Source: an uncultured Lachnospiraceae bacterium (lineage in GTDB: Bacteria; Bacillota; Clostridia; Lachnospirales; Lachnospiraceae). Taken from it: a stretch of DNA of 64,000 nucleotides. Shown one piece after another: positions 45,293 through 54,102 of this stretch (position 1 is the first letter of the stretch; the number at the start of each line of letters is the position of its first letter). The DNA is taken from positions 62,001 through 126,000 of the forward strand of contig CACZJZ010000003.1 of NCBI GenBank assembly GCA_902781655.1. Direction: 5' to 3'. The notes below the pieces were generated by a model. The model had not been told where the DNA came from, searched no databases, and was given only the letters and a program-made list of their open reading frames with translations. Made by a program: the position numbers and the translations under genes.

Positions 45293-46990
45293 ATGGGCAT
45301 GAATTATCAGAGATACGAGCGTGTTCCGGTGATGCATTACCCGGAGCGGGAATGGCCTGACAGGCAGATTGAACGGGCACCGATGTGGTGCAGCGTGGAC
45401 CTGCGCGATGGCAATCAGGCGCTGATTGATCCGATGCAGGTCGATGAGAAGATTGAGTTCTATAATCTGCTGATCAAGCTGGGATTTAAACAGATTGAGG
45501 TTGGATTTCCGGCCGCAAGCCAGATTGAATACGATTTCATCCGGAAACTGATTGAGGAGAACCGCGTGCCGGACGACGTGTATCTTCAGGTTCTTGCGCA
45601 GTGCAGGAAGGAACAGATCGACCGCACCTTCGAGTGCATACAGGGATGTAAAAACGTGATCTTCCACATCTATAATTCGACCTCGACGCTTCAGCGTGAC
45701 GTGGTGTTCCACAAGAACCGTGAGGAAGTGAAGGAGCTTGCCCTGCAGGGGACGGCCTGGGTGAAGGAGGGCGCGAAGAATTTTGACGGCGACCTGATCC
45801 TGGAGTATTCGCCGGAGAGCTACACCGGAACAGAGCCGGATTATGCGCTGGAGGTCTGCAACGCGGTGATCGATGCATGGAAGCCGGCAAAAGAGCATCC
45901 GATGATCATCAATCTGCCCTCCACGGTGGAGATGACGACACCGAATGTGTTCGCGGACCGCGTGGAGTGGACCAGCAGACGGCTGCACAGCCGCGAGGCA
46001 GTGATTTTGTCGGTGCATCCGCACAATGACCGCGGGACCGGAACGGCTGCCGCTGAGCTTGCCCTGCTGGGCGGAGCGGACCGCCTGGAAGGCACGCTGT
46101 TCGGCAACGGGGAGCGCACCGGGAATCTTGACCTTCTGAATGTTGCCTATAACATGTTCTCTCAGGGAGTCGATCCGGAGTTGAATATCGGCAATATCAA
46201 TGAAATCATCGAGGTCACGGAGCGCTGCAACAAGATGCCGCTCGACGCGAGGCACCCATATGGCGGCAAGCTGGTGTTCACATCCTTCTCCGGTTCGCAT
46301 CAGGATGCCATCAACAAGGGGATGCAGGCAATGCGGGAGCGGAATTCGCAGAAGTGGGCGGTCCCGTACCTCGCCATCGATCCGGCGGATATCGGACGGC
46401 AGTACGAGCCGATCGTGCGCATCAATTCTCAGTCCGGAAAGGGCGGCGTTGCCTTCGTCATGGACACGTATTTTGGCTTCAAGCTGCCGAAGGCGATGCA
46501 GCGTGAGTTCGCGGATGTGATTCAGGCCGAGTCCGAGAAGCAGGGCGAGGTTACGCCGGATCAGATCATGCAGGCGTTCCGGGAGAGCTACCTCGACAGA
46601 AAGGAACCGCTGCACTTCCGCAAGCTGCAGGTCATGGATCTCTCGAACGAGACGGACAGCAGCTTCGATACAAAGGTGCGCGTGACGTATACGGATAACG
46701 GAAGAGAGAAGGTTTTCGAGGCGGTCGGAAACGGACCGCTGGATGCGGTGAAGCGCGGTGTGCGGGAGAATCTGCACCGGGAGGTCCGCATTCTCGATTA
46801 TACCGAGCACGCGCTGACCTCCGGCTCGGATTCACAGGCTGCCGCATATATCCACATGCTGGATGAGAACAGCGGAAAGGTGACCTGGGGTGTCGGTGTG
46901 AGTTCGAACATCACCCGCGCCTCAGTGCGCGCGATGTTCTCCGCGATGAATCGTCTGGGCGTCGAGACGCCGGGCGTGGCGGACAACTGA
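45293..46990 (+). CDS. leuA: 2-isopropylmalate synthase
   Basis: LeuA (565 aa) condenses acetyl-CoA with 2-oxoisovalerate, the first committed step of leucine synthesis. WCSVDLRDGNQALIDPM, IEVGFPAASQIEYDF, SVHPHNDRGTGTAAAELALLGGADRLEGTL and GNGERTGNLDLL are the catalytic-barrel motifs. The C-terminal region from about residue 440 is the leucine-sensing domain (ENSGKVTWGVGVSSNITRAS). The length and RYERVPVMHYPEREWPDR start place it in the long LeuA2 branch. GAGGAG precedes ATG 45293. It is not clustered with other leu genes here. Confidence 0.96.
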   Translation: MGMNYQRYERVPVMHYPEREWPDRQIERAPMWCSVDLRDGNQALIDPMQVDEKIEFYNLLIKLGFKQIEVGFPAASQIEYDFIRKLIEENRVPDDVYLQVLAQCRKEQIDRTFECIQGCKNVIFHIYNSTSTLQRDVVFHKNREEVKELALQGTAWVKEGAKNFDGDLILEYSPESYTGTEPDYALEVCNAVIDAWKPAKEHPMIINLPSTVEMTTPNVFADRVEWTSRRLHSREAVILSVHPHNDRGTGTAAAELALLGGADRLEGTLFGNGERTGNLDLLNVAYNMFSQGVDPELNIGNINEIIEVTERCNKMPLDARHPYGGKLVFTSFSGSHQDAINKGMQAMRERNSQKWAVPYLAIDPADIGRQYEPIVRINSQSGKGGVAFVMDTYFGFKLPKAMQREFADVIQAESEKQGEVTPDQIMQAFRESYLDRKEPLHFRKLQVMDLSNETDSSFDTKVRVTYTDNGREKVFEAVGNGPLDAVKRGVRENLHREVRILDYTEHALTSGSDSQAAAYIHMLDENSGKVTWGVGVSSNITRASVRAMFSAMNRLGVETPGVADN

Positions 46991-47040
46991 ATTTCAGCCC
47001 GGACAGCGAGCGGGGGCGGACAGTCATTCTGGAGGAAGGG

Positions 47041-47676
47041 TCACAGCAGCTGCGGCGTATGAAACTGCTCCGGATCGTAGAAGATCTGATTGTCGCGGAG
47101 CAGGCGGACCCGTCCGCCCTGGATGTCGTAGGTGGTGACGCTGCAGTTCTTAGGGAATGCCGGCTTCCAGAAATCGGCGAGGGGCTTGTTCTCCAGCGCG
47201 CACTTCAGAGCCTGCCCGAGGGCGCCGTGGGAGACGACGAGGATGATCTGATACCTGCCTTCGGCCGGAAGGATGCGGCTCTTCACAAAATCGGAGGCAC
47301 GGCCGCAGAGATGCGGCAGGGACTCCGCGCCGGCCGGCGGTACATAGCGGGCCGGCGCGCTGCCGAAGCTTTGAAATTCCGGAGGAAGCGCCTGGACGCG
47401 GCAGCCCTCCCAGGGTCCGAAGTTGATTTCCCGGAGCCGGTCGTCCGCGATGACCGGGACAGGCGCCGCCTGGCCGGACAGCACCGCCCGGGCGGTATCC
47501 CGGGCGCGGGAGAGCGGACTGACATAACAGAGATCAAACGGAACTGAAGACAATGCTTTTCCAGTGGCCTCCGCCATGCGGAGGCCATTTTTGTTGAGCG
47601 GAATATCGCGCTGTCCCTGCAGACGCTTTTCATCGTTCCATTTGGTTTCTCCATGACGGATGAGATATACAATCAT
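47041..47676 (-). CDS. Histidine phosphatase family protein
   Basis: This is a phosphoglycerate-mutase-like phosphatase of 211 aa. The catalytic LIRHGETKWN is at residues 5-14, with CYVSPLSRARDTA, EINFGPWEG and the second His in LVVSHGALG. Substrates in this family range from sugar phosphates to alpha-ribazole phosphate, and nothing here settles which. It converges with leuA and is divergent from the radical SAM gene. Confidence 0.92.
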   Translation of the reverse strand: MIVYLIRHGETKWNDEKRLQGQRDIPLNKNGLRMAEATGKALSSVPFDLCYVSPLSRARDTARAVLSGQAAPVPVIADDRLREINFGPWEGCRVQALPPEFQSFGSAPARYVPPAGAESLPHLCGRASDFVKSRILPAEGRYQIILVVSHGALGQALKCALENKPLADFWKPAFPKNCSVTTYDIQGGRVRLLRDNQIFYDPEQFHTPQLL

Positions 47677-47988
47677 CTGGGCTTCTCACTTTCCTGTTTC
47701 TATAAGTGTTTTTTGGAAGCATCGGGGTGTCCGGCGCGATGTGCTGAGAGATGCCGGCGCGGCTCGCTCACAGTCCTCATCATAGCACAGGAACGGCGGC
47801 TGCCGACAGAATAGAAATGCGGGTTGCTCCGGGCTGCCGGTTTCTTCCTTATCAAAGTGCCGGAACGCCCGGGATCGGGCGATAGACACGACAGAAGTCC
47901 TGTTTTGTCCAATGACAAGATCAGGGGGGTGTCCTAGAATAAACCAGAGTTAAGGCTGAAGCTGACATTATTTTGGAGGTTTGAACAT
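47677..47988. other. Intergenic region between the phosphatase and radical SAM genes
   Basis: The 312-base gap between divergent genes contains the radical SAM promoter near its right end. Its left part is moderately GC-rich with no convincing ORF, RNA structure or repeat visible to me. Confidence 0.5.
47912..47940 (+). promoter_or_regulatory. Sigma-A-like promoter of the radical SAM gene
   Basis: ATGACA (47912-47917), a 17-base spacer and TAGAAT (47935-47940) lie 48 bases before the start. A very strong ribosome binding site, TTTTGGAGGT, follows. Confidence 0.65.
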
Positions 47989-49494
47989 ATGGCAAACGTA
48001 GTGCAGAATCTTTCGCAGGCCGCTGAGCGCAAGGCATTCAGCGTGCTGATTGATCAGTTCCTGAAGCATCGTGAGAAGGCGGAGGACCGCGAGAAATTTT
48101 ACCTGCAGGTTCTGGATTTTGCCCAGACATTTTATGGAAAGGCGGCGAAGCCGGAGACGCTTGAGGCAATCCGCAAGGCGATCGAGGACCCGAACAACCG
48201 CTGGTTCAAATATATCAACAAGGTGATTGACGAGACGGACCCGCATTATGCGAGAACGATGCTTCTGAACCTTGGCTATCAGGCATTCTACCGCGGCACA
48301 AAGGAAATTCGCGCGAACCGCGAGAAGTATCACTGCAACATCCCGTGGCTGATTTTGTTTGATCCCACGTCTGCCTGCAACATGCACTGCGTCGGCTGCT
48401 GGTCCGGCACTTATGGCGCAAAGCACAATCTGAGCTTTGAGGATATGGACCGTATCGTCACTCAGGGCAAACAGCTGGGCACTTACCTTTATCTGATGAC
48501 CGGCGGCGAGCCGATGGTCCGCTGGAACGACATCCGGAAGCTGGCGGAGAAGCACAACGACTGCTTCTTTGCGATGTTCTCCAATTCCACGCTGATCACC
48601 GAGGAGGTCTGCAAGGAGGTCGTCCGCCTCGGCAACATCACCTACTTCCTTTCCATCGAGGGAACGCCTGAGACAAATGATTCCCGCCGCGGCCAGGGAC
48701 ACTATGACGCCGTGATGAAGGCGATGGATCTGCTGAAGAAGTACGGCATCGTGTTCGGCACATCCATCTGCTACACCAAGGCTAATATCGAGGCGGTCAC
48801 GGACGAGAAGTTCCTGCGCTTCATTGCCTCCAAGGGTGCGCGCTACGGCTTCTACTTCCACTTTATGCCAGTCGGCAACAATGCTGTGCCGGAGCTGATG
48901 CCGACACCGGAGCAGCGCAAGATGATCATCGACAAGATTCGCTATTACAGAAGCCCGGAGTGCGATCTGGAGTTCTATCCGATGGACTTCCAGAACGACG
49001 GCGAGTATGTCGGCGGATGCATCGCCGGAGGCCGCAATTACTTCCACATCAACTCCAGCGGAGATGCGGAGCCGTGCGTGTTCATTCACTTCTCCAATGC
49101 GAATATCCATGAGAAGTCCATTCTGGAGTGCCTTCAGAGTCCGTTGTTCATGGCTTACCACGAGGGACAGCCGTTCAACCGCAATCAGCTGAGACCCTGC
49201 CCGATGCTGGAGAATCCGAAGCTGCTGCGCGAGATGGTCAAGGCGACCGGTGCGCACCAGACTAATGAGGAATCTCCGGAGGAGGTAGAGCATCTGTGCG
49301 CGAAGTGTGACGACTACGCGGCCAAATGGGCGCCGGTGGCGGATGAGATCTGGGCGTCCGAGACCCACAAGAAGCCGTCCTACTCCAACTACACGAAGGA
49401 GAAGAATGAGCATCCGGAGCTCGCGGGCTTTGAGCATGCGGACGGAACCGAGAAGGTCGATCTCGATCCCGAGTACATCAAGGCGGAATTCTGA
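47989..49494 (+). CDS. Radical SAM protein with SPASM-like C-terminus
   Basis: The 501-aa protein has an N-terminal helical region of about 110 residues, then a radical SAM core whose [4Fe-4S] motif is C130-x3-C134-x2-C137 (SACNMHCVGCW). MTGGEPMVRW is the SAM-binding GGE motif. Further cysteines (GGCIAGG near residue 345, EPCVFIH, RPCPML, CAKC) resemble a SPASM/twitch extension for additional clusters. I do not recognise the substrate. The near-consensus ribosome binding site and codon use suggest strong expression. It is monocistronic, with its own promoter and terminator and no peptide substrate gene beside it. Confidence 0.88.
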   Translation: MANVVQNLSQAAERKAFSVLIDQFLKHREKAEDREKFYLQVLDFAQTFYGKAAKPETLEAIRKAIEDPNNRWFKYINKVIDETDPHYARTMLLNLGYQAFYRGTKEIRANREKYHCNIPWLILFDPTSACNMHCVGCWSGTYGAKHNLSFEDMDRIVTQGKQLGTYLYLMTGGEPMVRWNDIRKLAEKHNDCFFAMFSNSTLITEEVCKEVVRLGNITYFLSIEGTPETNDSRRGQGHYDAVMKAMDLLKKYGIVFGTSICYTKANIEAVTDEKFLRFIASKGARYGFYFHFMPVGNNAVPELMPTPEQRKMIIDKIRYYRSPECDLEFYPMDFQNDGEYVGGCIAGGRNYFHINSSGDAEPCVFIHFSNANIHEKSILECLQSPLFMAYHEGQPFNRNQLRPCPMLENPKLLREMVKATGAHQTNEESPEEVEHLCAKCDDYAAKWAPVADEIWASETHKKPSYSNYTKEKNEHPELAGFEHADGTEKVDLDPEYIKAEF

Positions 49495-49523
49495 TCAGAA
49501 AACGGACAGCATCATGACGGCAT

Positions 49524-49558
49524 ACAAAAAGGACAGGCGCGAGGCCTGTCCTTTTTGT
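49524..49558. terminator. Bidirectional terminator after the radical SAM gene
   Basis: ACAAAAAGGACAGG (49524-49537) pairs perfectly with CCTGTCCTTTTTGT (49545-49558). A- and T-runs on the two sides serve both the radical SAM gene and the convergent degV gene. Confidence 0.9.
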
Positions 49559-49587
49559 CTCTGAGAAGTTTAGCTTGTTCGGGACAA
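49555..49587. repeat. Degenerate single arm of the long palindromic repeat
   Basis: These 33 bases match the copy 1 arm at 29 positions, including AGTTTAGCTTGTT and the GGGACAA end. There is no second arm. It begins in the T-run of the terminator and lies just after the degV stop on the opposite strand. Confidence 0.75.
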
Positions 49588-49590
49588 TTT

Positions 49591-50475
49591 CTATTGTTTC
49601 GAGAACCGGCAGATGCCGAGCAGACCCGGGCCGGTGTTGATGGCCATGGTGGGAACGATCTGGTGGTCGAGCAGGATGTCGGCCTTGGGATAGCGCTCGA
49701 GGATGCGGGCGCGGGCGGCAGCGGCAAGCTCGACTCCGTCTCCGTTCATCAGCATGAACCAGTCGTGCTCCGGATCGATGTTTTTCGCGGGATCGAGGAT
49801 GTTGTCCACGAGTCTGTCCACGGCCTTGCGGGAACCGCGGACCTTGGAGACGGTGATATAGCGGCCCTCGTCATTGCACTTGATGATGGGGCGGATGCCG
49901 AGGATGTTGCTGACAGTCTCCACGGCGGGCGTGATGCGTCCGCCGATGCGAAGGTATTTGAGTGTGTCCATGTAAAATTCAAGATCGGAATCGTGCAGTT
50001 TCTCCGGAAGACGGCTGGAGACCTCCTCGAAGGATGCGCCATCGTGATTCAGCCGGTCGCCGGCCCAGATGGCAAACGCGCCGGCGCCGATGGAAATGTT
50101 GCGCGTGTCAAAGGCGAAGGTCTTCACATCCGGGTGCGCCTCCATCAGTTCGTTCATGGCGCAGACCATGGTGTTATAAGTGCTGCTCATAGCGCTGGAA
50201 ATGGACACGGTAATGAAGTTCTGGAAGCCTTGTTCCAGCAGCCCTTCGCAGACTGTGACCACATCGTGAATATTGAGCGCGGAGGTCTTGGGGATCTCCT
50301 CGTCAAAATGCTTGTAGACATAGAGCGGGTCTTCCTCGAGCAGATCGAGATCTTTCACTGACCTGGACTTGTAATTGACAATGAGGTCGATAATGGTGAT
50401 GCCGAATGCGGCAGCGCAGCGCCGGCCGATGTCGCAGCCGGAATCGCAGACGACCGCAGTTCTGGATGGATTCAT
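49591..50475 (-). CDS. DegV family fatty-acid-binding protein
   Basis: A DegV/FakB-like protein (294 aa). The N-terminal VVCDSGCDIGRR has the Ser-containing loop that binds the fatty-acid carboxylate, KTSALNIHDV and ITVSISSAMSSTYNT follow the family, and DTLKYLRIGGRI is the DegV core signature. FakB proteins present exogenous fatty acids to the FakA kinase for phospholipid synthesis. GGGAGGA precedes the ATG at 50475; a longer frame adds 25 residues without support. A perfect palindrome lies 84 bases upstream, in the promoter region. Confidence 0.93.
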   Translation of the reverse strand: MNPSRTAVVCDSGCDIGRRCAAAFGITIIDLIVNYKSRSVKDLDLLEEDPLYVYKHFDEEIPKTSALNIHDVVTVCEGLLEQGFQNFITVSISSAMSSTYNTMVCAMNELMEAHPDVKTFAFDTRNISIGAGAFAIWAGDRLNHDGASFEEVSSRLPEKLHDSDLEFYMDTLKYLRIGGRITPAVETVSNILGIRPIIKCNDEGRYITVSKVRGSRKAVDRLVDNILDPAKNIDPEHDWFMLMNGDGVELAAAARARILERYPKADILLDHQIVPTMAINTGPGLLGICRFSKQ

Positions 50476-50558
50476 GATGATCCTCCCATGCTCTTTTACG
50501 CGTATGCACCTCGTTCTGATTTCAGGAGACGATACGGGGCGCTGAATCATTGTAAATT

Positions 50559-50579
50559 ATGTAGTTTTGAAAACTACAT
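50559..50579. promoter_or_regulatory. 21-bp perfect palindrome upstream of degV (candidate operator)
   Basis: ATGTAGTTTT and AAAACTACAT are perfect inverted arms around a central G. On the minus strand the palindrome covers the place where the -35 would lie for a -10-like TACAAT at 50554-50549. The site shares AGTTT/AAACT half-site features with MarR-type operators such as FabT boxes, which is only a resemblance. Confidence 0.6.
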
Positions 50580-50735
50580 TTCTGTCTAAGAATAACGCGA
50601 AGCGCGCGGAGAGTCCAGAGGGAAATGAGGATCGTCAGGTGGATGGCCTGGCGTGCCGGGAAGGAATCGTCGGGTGGGCAAAAGGAGAGGCGGATGAAGA
50701 ATTGCCAGGCGGGAGCCACGGAAGCTTCGCATAAA

Positions 50736-50765
50736 TTGTGTGAACCCGCTGGCCTGGTGTATAAT
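50736..50765 (+). promoter_or_regulatory. Probable promoter of pyk
   Basis: TTGTGT (50736-50741), an 18-base spacer and consensus TATAAT (50760-50765) precede pyk by 85 bases. The rest of the 50476-50850 gap, apart from the palindrome at 50559, shows no gene. Confidence 0.6.
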
Positions 50766-50850
50766 CGGATGACAGCCTGCACTGTCCGGGAAACGGGAAG
50801 CAGCGGAGTGAGAAGGAAGAAAAATACAAGAAGGAGAATGTAAAATATAT

Positions 50851-52269
50851 ATGCGGAAAACGAAAATCGTCTGTACGATCGGGCCTGCCAGTGAGAGCGG
50901 GGAGAAAATGCGCGAACTGATGCTGGCCGGCATGAACGTCGCCCGGTTCAATTTCTCTCACGGGTCTCATGACGAGCACAGGGCCAAATTTGAGCGTCTG
51001 GTTCATCTGCGGCAGGAGCTGAATCTGCCGATCGCCACGATGCTGGATACGAAGGGACCGGAGATACGTCTGCGCGATTTCCGGGACGGCGGCACAGAGC
51101 TGAAGCAGGGTCAGAAGTTCACGATGACTACAGAGGAAGTGCTGGGAGACAATGAGAGGGCGTCGATCACCTACAAGGGACTGGTCCACGATGTGAAGCC
51201 CGGCGCGACGATTCTGATCGACGACGGTCTCATCGGCCTCCGCGTCGATCATGTCACTGCGAAGGAAATCATCTGCACGGTGGAGAACGGCGGCCCGGTC
51301 TCCAATCACAAGGGCATCAATGTGCCGGGCACGGATCTGTCCATGCCCTTCATCAGCGATACGGACCGCAGCGATCTGATTTTCGGCTGCGAAATGGGAT
51401 TTGATTTTGTCGCGGCTTCCTTCACGAGAACGGCGCAGGATATTCGTGATATGCGCAAAATCCTGACAGACAACGGCAGCCGGGCAAAGATCATCGCGAA
51501 GATCGAGAGCACGCAGGGCGTTGCGCATATGGAAGAGATTCTGGACGAGGCTGACGGCGTCATGGTGGCGCGCGGCGATCTCGGCGTGGAGGTTCCGCTC
51601 GAGGAGGTTCCGGTCCTGCAGAAGCGCATGATCAAGCTCGCGGAGGAGAAGGGTAAAATCTGCATCACGGCGACGCAGATGCTGGATTCCATGATTCACA
51701 ATCCCCGCCCGACCCGCGCGGAGGCGACGGATGTCGCCAACGCCATTTACGACGGGACCGGCGCGATTATGCTCTCCGGCGAGACGGCGGCTGGCAAATA
51801 CCCGGTGGAAGCCGTGAGGACGATGGCCCGCATCGCGGAGCGCACCGAGCAGGACATCGATTATTACCATCGCATGGTGAGACGCGCGGTGGACGGCACC
51901 TGCTTTGATGTCACGACGGCTATTTCCCACTCGGCCTGCACGATCTCCGAGGATATCAAGGCAGACGCCATCATCGCGGTCACGATGTCGGGCTTCACAG
52001 CCGAACGGTTGTCCCGCTATAAGCCAAGCTGCCCGATTCTGGCCTGCTCCACGAAGAGCCGCGTGGCGTGCCAGACGAATCTGCTGTTTGACGTTTATCC
52101 GCTGATCATTCCGGAGGAAGAGAGAACGGAGCAGCTCTTCCGCACGGCGATTCACCAGGCCAAGCTCGGCGGCTATGTCAAGACCGGCGATACGGTCGTT
52201 CTCACGGCCGGCGTGCCGCTCGGCGAATCCGGGAAGACCAACATGGTGCGCGTGATAGAGGTGAAGTGA
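50851..52269 (+). CDS. pyk: Pyruvate kinase
   Basis: Pyruvate kinase (472 aa) makes pyruvate and ATP from phosphoenolpyruvate. KTKIVCTIGPAS, GMNVARFNFSHGSH, MLDTKGPEIRL, the catalytic Lys region IIAKIES, VMVARGDLGVEVP and CITATQMLDSMI are all present. The C-terminal domain is the normal allosteric one, without the extra PEP-utiliser-like domain found in Bacillus. AAGGAG lies 14 bases before ATG 50851, longer than usual. Its 3' end is 42 bases from the guanylate-kinase-like gene. Confidence 0.97.
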   Translation: MRKTKIVCTIGPASESGEKMRELMLAGMNVARFNFSHGSHDEHRAKFERLVHLRQELNLPIATMLDTKGPEIRLRDFRDGGTELKQGQKFTMTTEEVLGDNERASITYKGLVHDVKPGATILIDDGLIGLRVDHVTAKEIICTVENGGPVSNHKGINVPGTDLSMPFISDTDRSDLIFGCEMGFDFVAASFTRTAQDIRDMRKILTDNGSRAKIIAKIESTQGVAHMEEILDEADGVMVARGDLGVEVPLEEVPVLQKRMIKLAEEKGKICITATQMLDSMIHNPRPTRAEATDVANAIYDGTGAIMLSGETAAGKYPVEAVRTMARIAERTEQDIDYYHRMVRRAVDGTCFDVTTAISHSACTISEDIKADAIIAVTMSGFTAERLSRYKPSCPILACSTKSRVACQTNLLFDVYPLIIPEEERTEQLFRTAIHQAKLGGYVKTGDTVVLTAGVPLGESGKTNMVRVIEVK

Positions 52270-52311
52270 TCCGGTGCAGAAGCGCCGCAAATTGCTGCAT
52301 GGAGCGCAGCT

Positions 52312-52932
52312 ATGAGCAATCGTATTTTTTGTCTGCTCGGCAAGAGCAGCACAGGCAAGGACAAATTATATCAGAGCCTGATTTCGGATCCGGAACTCGG
52401 ACTGCACCGCCTCGTTCCTTATACCACAAGGCCGATCCGGACCGGAGAGCAGGAGGGCAGGGAGTACCACTTCGTGACGGAGGAGCAGTACGAAGCACTG
52501 CGCGATACGGGCAAAATTGCAGAGGAACGGAGCTATCCCTCCGTCTATGGAATCTGGCGGTATTTCACGGTGCTCACCGGGCATGTGGACCTGGATCGTT
52601 ACAGTTATCTTCTGATCGGGACGCTGGAATCGTACCTGTCCCTTCGCCGCCGGTGCGAGGAGACGTATGGCCCCGGCCGGATCGTTCCGCTCTATATTGA
52701 AGTGGAGGATGGTGAGCGGCTTGCCCGCGCGCTCGCACGGGAGAGAAAGCAGGAGAAGCCAAAATACGAAGAGCTTTGCCGACGGTTCCTTGCGGATACC
52801 GCGGATTTTGCGCCGGAGAAGGTAAGAGCGGCCGGAATCGGGGCAGAGGATACCTTTGAGAACCGTACGGGGCAGTTTGACCGGTGCGAGGCGGCAGTGC
52901 GGAAGAGAATCCTGCAGAAGATACGGGAATAA
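52312..52932 (+). CDS. Guanylate kinase-like protein
   Basis: A 206-aa P-loop protein. The nucleotide-binding loop is GKSSTGKD (about residues 10-17), unlike the GPSGSGKGT of true Gmk, but the GMP-binding motif LVPYTTRPIRTGEQEGREYHFV is well conserved. The lid and C-terminal part are atypical (RALARERKQEKPKYEELCRRF). It stands directly before holB, where many Firmicutes have tmk. It may be a guanylate kinase paralogue with regulatory or altered specificity; the exact substrate is uncertain. Confidence 0.8.
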   Translation: MSNRIFCLLGKSSTGKDKLYQSLISDPELGLHRLVPYTTRPIRTGEQEGREYHFVTEEQYEALRDTGKIAEERSYPSVYGIWRYFTVLTGHVDLDRYSYLLIGTLESYLSLRRRCEETYGPGRIVPLYIEVEDGERLARALARERKQEKPKYEELCRRFLADTADFAPEKVRAAGIGAEDTFENRTGQFDRCEAAVRKRILQKIRE

Positions 52933-52994
52933 AAAGGAAATCCCATTTGGTCTTTCTCCCGCGGATACCGCAGAAAATGCGGCACAGGTGTAGT

Positions 52995-54089
52995 ATGAAT
53001 CAGTTCAGCGATATCATCGGACAGGATCAGATCCGGGATCATCTTCAGGATGCCGTGAAGTCCGGGCACATCTCACATGCTTACATTCTGAGCGGACCGA
53101 AGGACGCGGGAAAACATTTTATCGCGAATATTTTTGCGTCGGCAATTTTGTGTACGGACCGGCAGATGGACAGCCGGGGGATGCCGGAACCGTGCGGCAG
53201 CTGCATTTCCTGTATCCAGGCGGCGGCAGGCAGCAACCCGGACATGATTTATGTCCGCCGGCAGCCAGACCGGAAGGGAATCGGTGTCGATGTGATCCGC
53301 GCCATGCGGGACGATGTAGTGACACTGCCGTATGCAGCATCTCACAAGATATATATTATCGAGGACGCGGAAACCATGAATGCGCAGGCGCAGAACGCGC
53401 TGCTGAAGACGATCGAGGAACCGCCCTCCTATGCAGTGATCATTCTTCTGGCGGATGGTACGGATCGCTTCCTGCCCACGGTGATGAGCCGGTGCGTTAC
53501 GCTGCAGATGCGTCAGGTGCCGGAGGAACGCATCGTCCGGTTTCTCACGGAGAAGCTTGGCACCGGGCCGGCGAGAGCGGCCGCCTGTGCGAATTTTGCG
53601 TCAGGGGTCCTCGGGCGGGCGGTAAAACTGGCCGCCGACGAGCAGTTTGATACGGAGCGGCGAGAGGCGGCAGATCTTCTCGCAGGCATCGGACAGAAAA
53701 GTTATGCGGATCTGGCTGCCGTCGCGGCGCGTTATGCGCCGGTGAAGAAAAAGAGCGCCGGGACGGGCGATGCAGCCGCGCAGACGGCGCCGAATGCGAC
53801 TGGGATCGGCAGCATCGCGGAGGTGTGTCCGCTGTGGTTCCGGGATGTCCTTGTGATGAAGGATAAGGAGCCTGCGATCTATCTGATCTTTTCAGACCGG
53901 GTTTCCGAGCTGAAACGTATGGCGGACGCGCTGTCTTATGAGGCGATCGGACGCATCTGGGACGCGATCACGGAGTATCGGAGACAGATCGCGCGGGGGA
54001 CCGCAGCGGACCAGGCAATGCTTGTGCTGCTCACGGAGATTCGGGATCAGGTGCGCGGGAGCCTGCAGAAAAATGTACCGGTGCAATGA
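52995..54089 (+). CDS. holB: DNA polymerase III subunit delta'
   Basis: The clamp-loader delta' subunit has 364 aa. The start FSDIIGQDQIRDHLQDAVKSG, the modified P-loop SGPKDAGKHF, the zinc-binding cysteines (LCTDRQM... PCGSCISC), IYIIEDAETMNAQAQNALLKTIEEPP and the SRC motif (VMSRCVTLQM) are typical. A variable Ala/Thr linker near residues 255-275 and the C-terminal collar domain follow. ATG 52995 is chosen because it gives the family N-terminus. It is followed by ricT, the order found in Bacillus (holB-yaaT). Confidence 0.93.
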   Translation: MNQFSDIIGQDQIRDHLQDAVKSGHISHAYILSGPKDAGKHFIANIFASAILCTDRQMDSRGMPEPCGSCISCIQAAAGSNPDMIYVRRQPDRKGIGVDVIRAMRDDVVTLPYAASHKIYIIEDAETMNAQAQNALLKTIEEPPSYAVIILLADGTDRFLPTVMSRCVTLQMRQVPEERIVRFLTEKLGTGPARAAACANFASGVLGRAVKLAADEQFDTERREAADLLAGIGQKSYADLAAVAARYAPVKKKSAGTGDAAAQTAPNATGIGSIAEVCPLWFRDVLVMKDKEPAIYLIFSDRVSELKRMADALSYEAIGRIWDAITEYRRQIARGTAADQAMLVLLTEIRDQVRGSLQKNVPVQ

Positions 54090-54102
54090 TGGAGGTTGAT
54101 AG

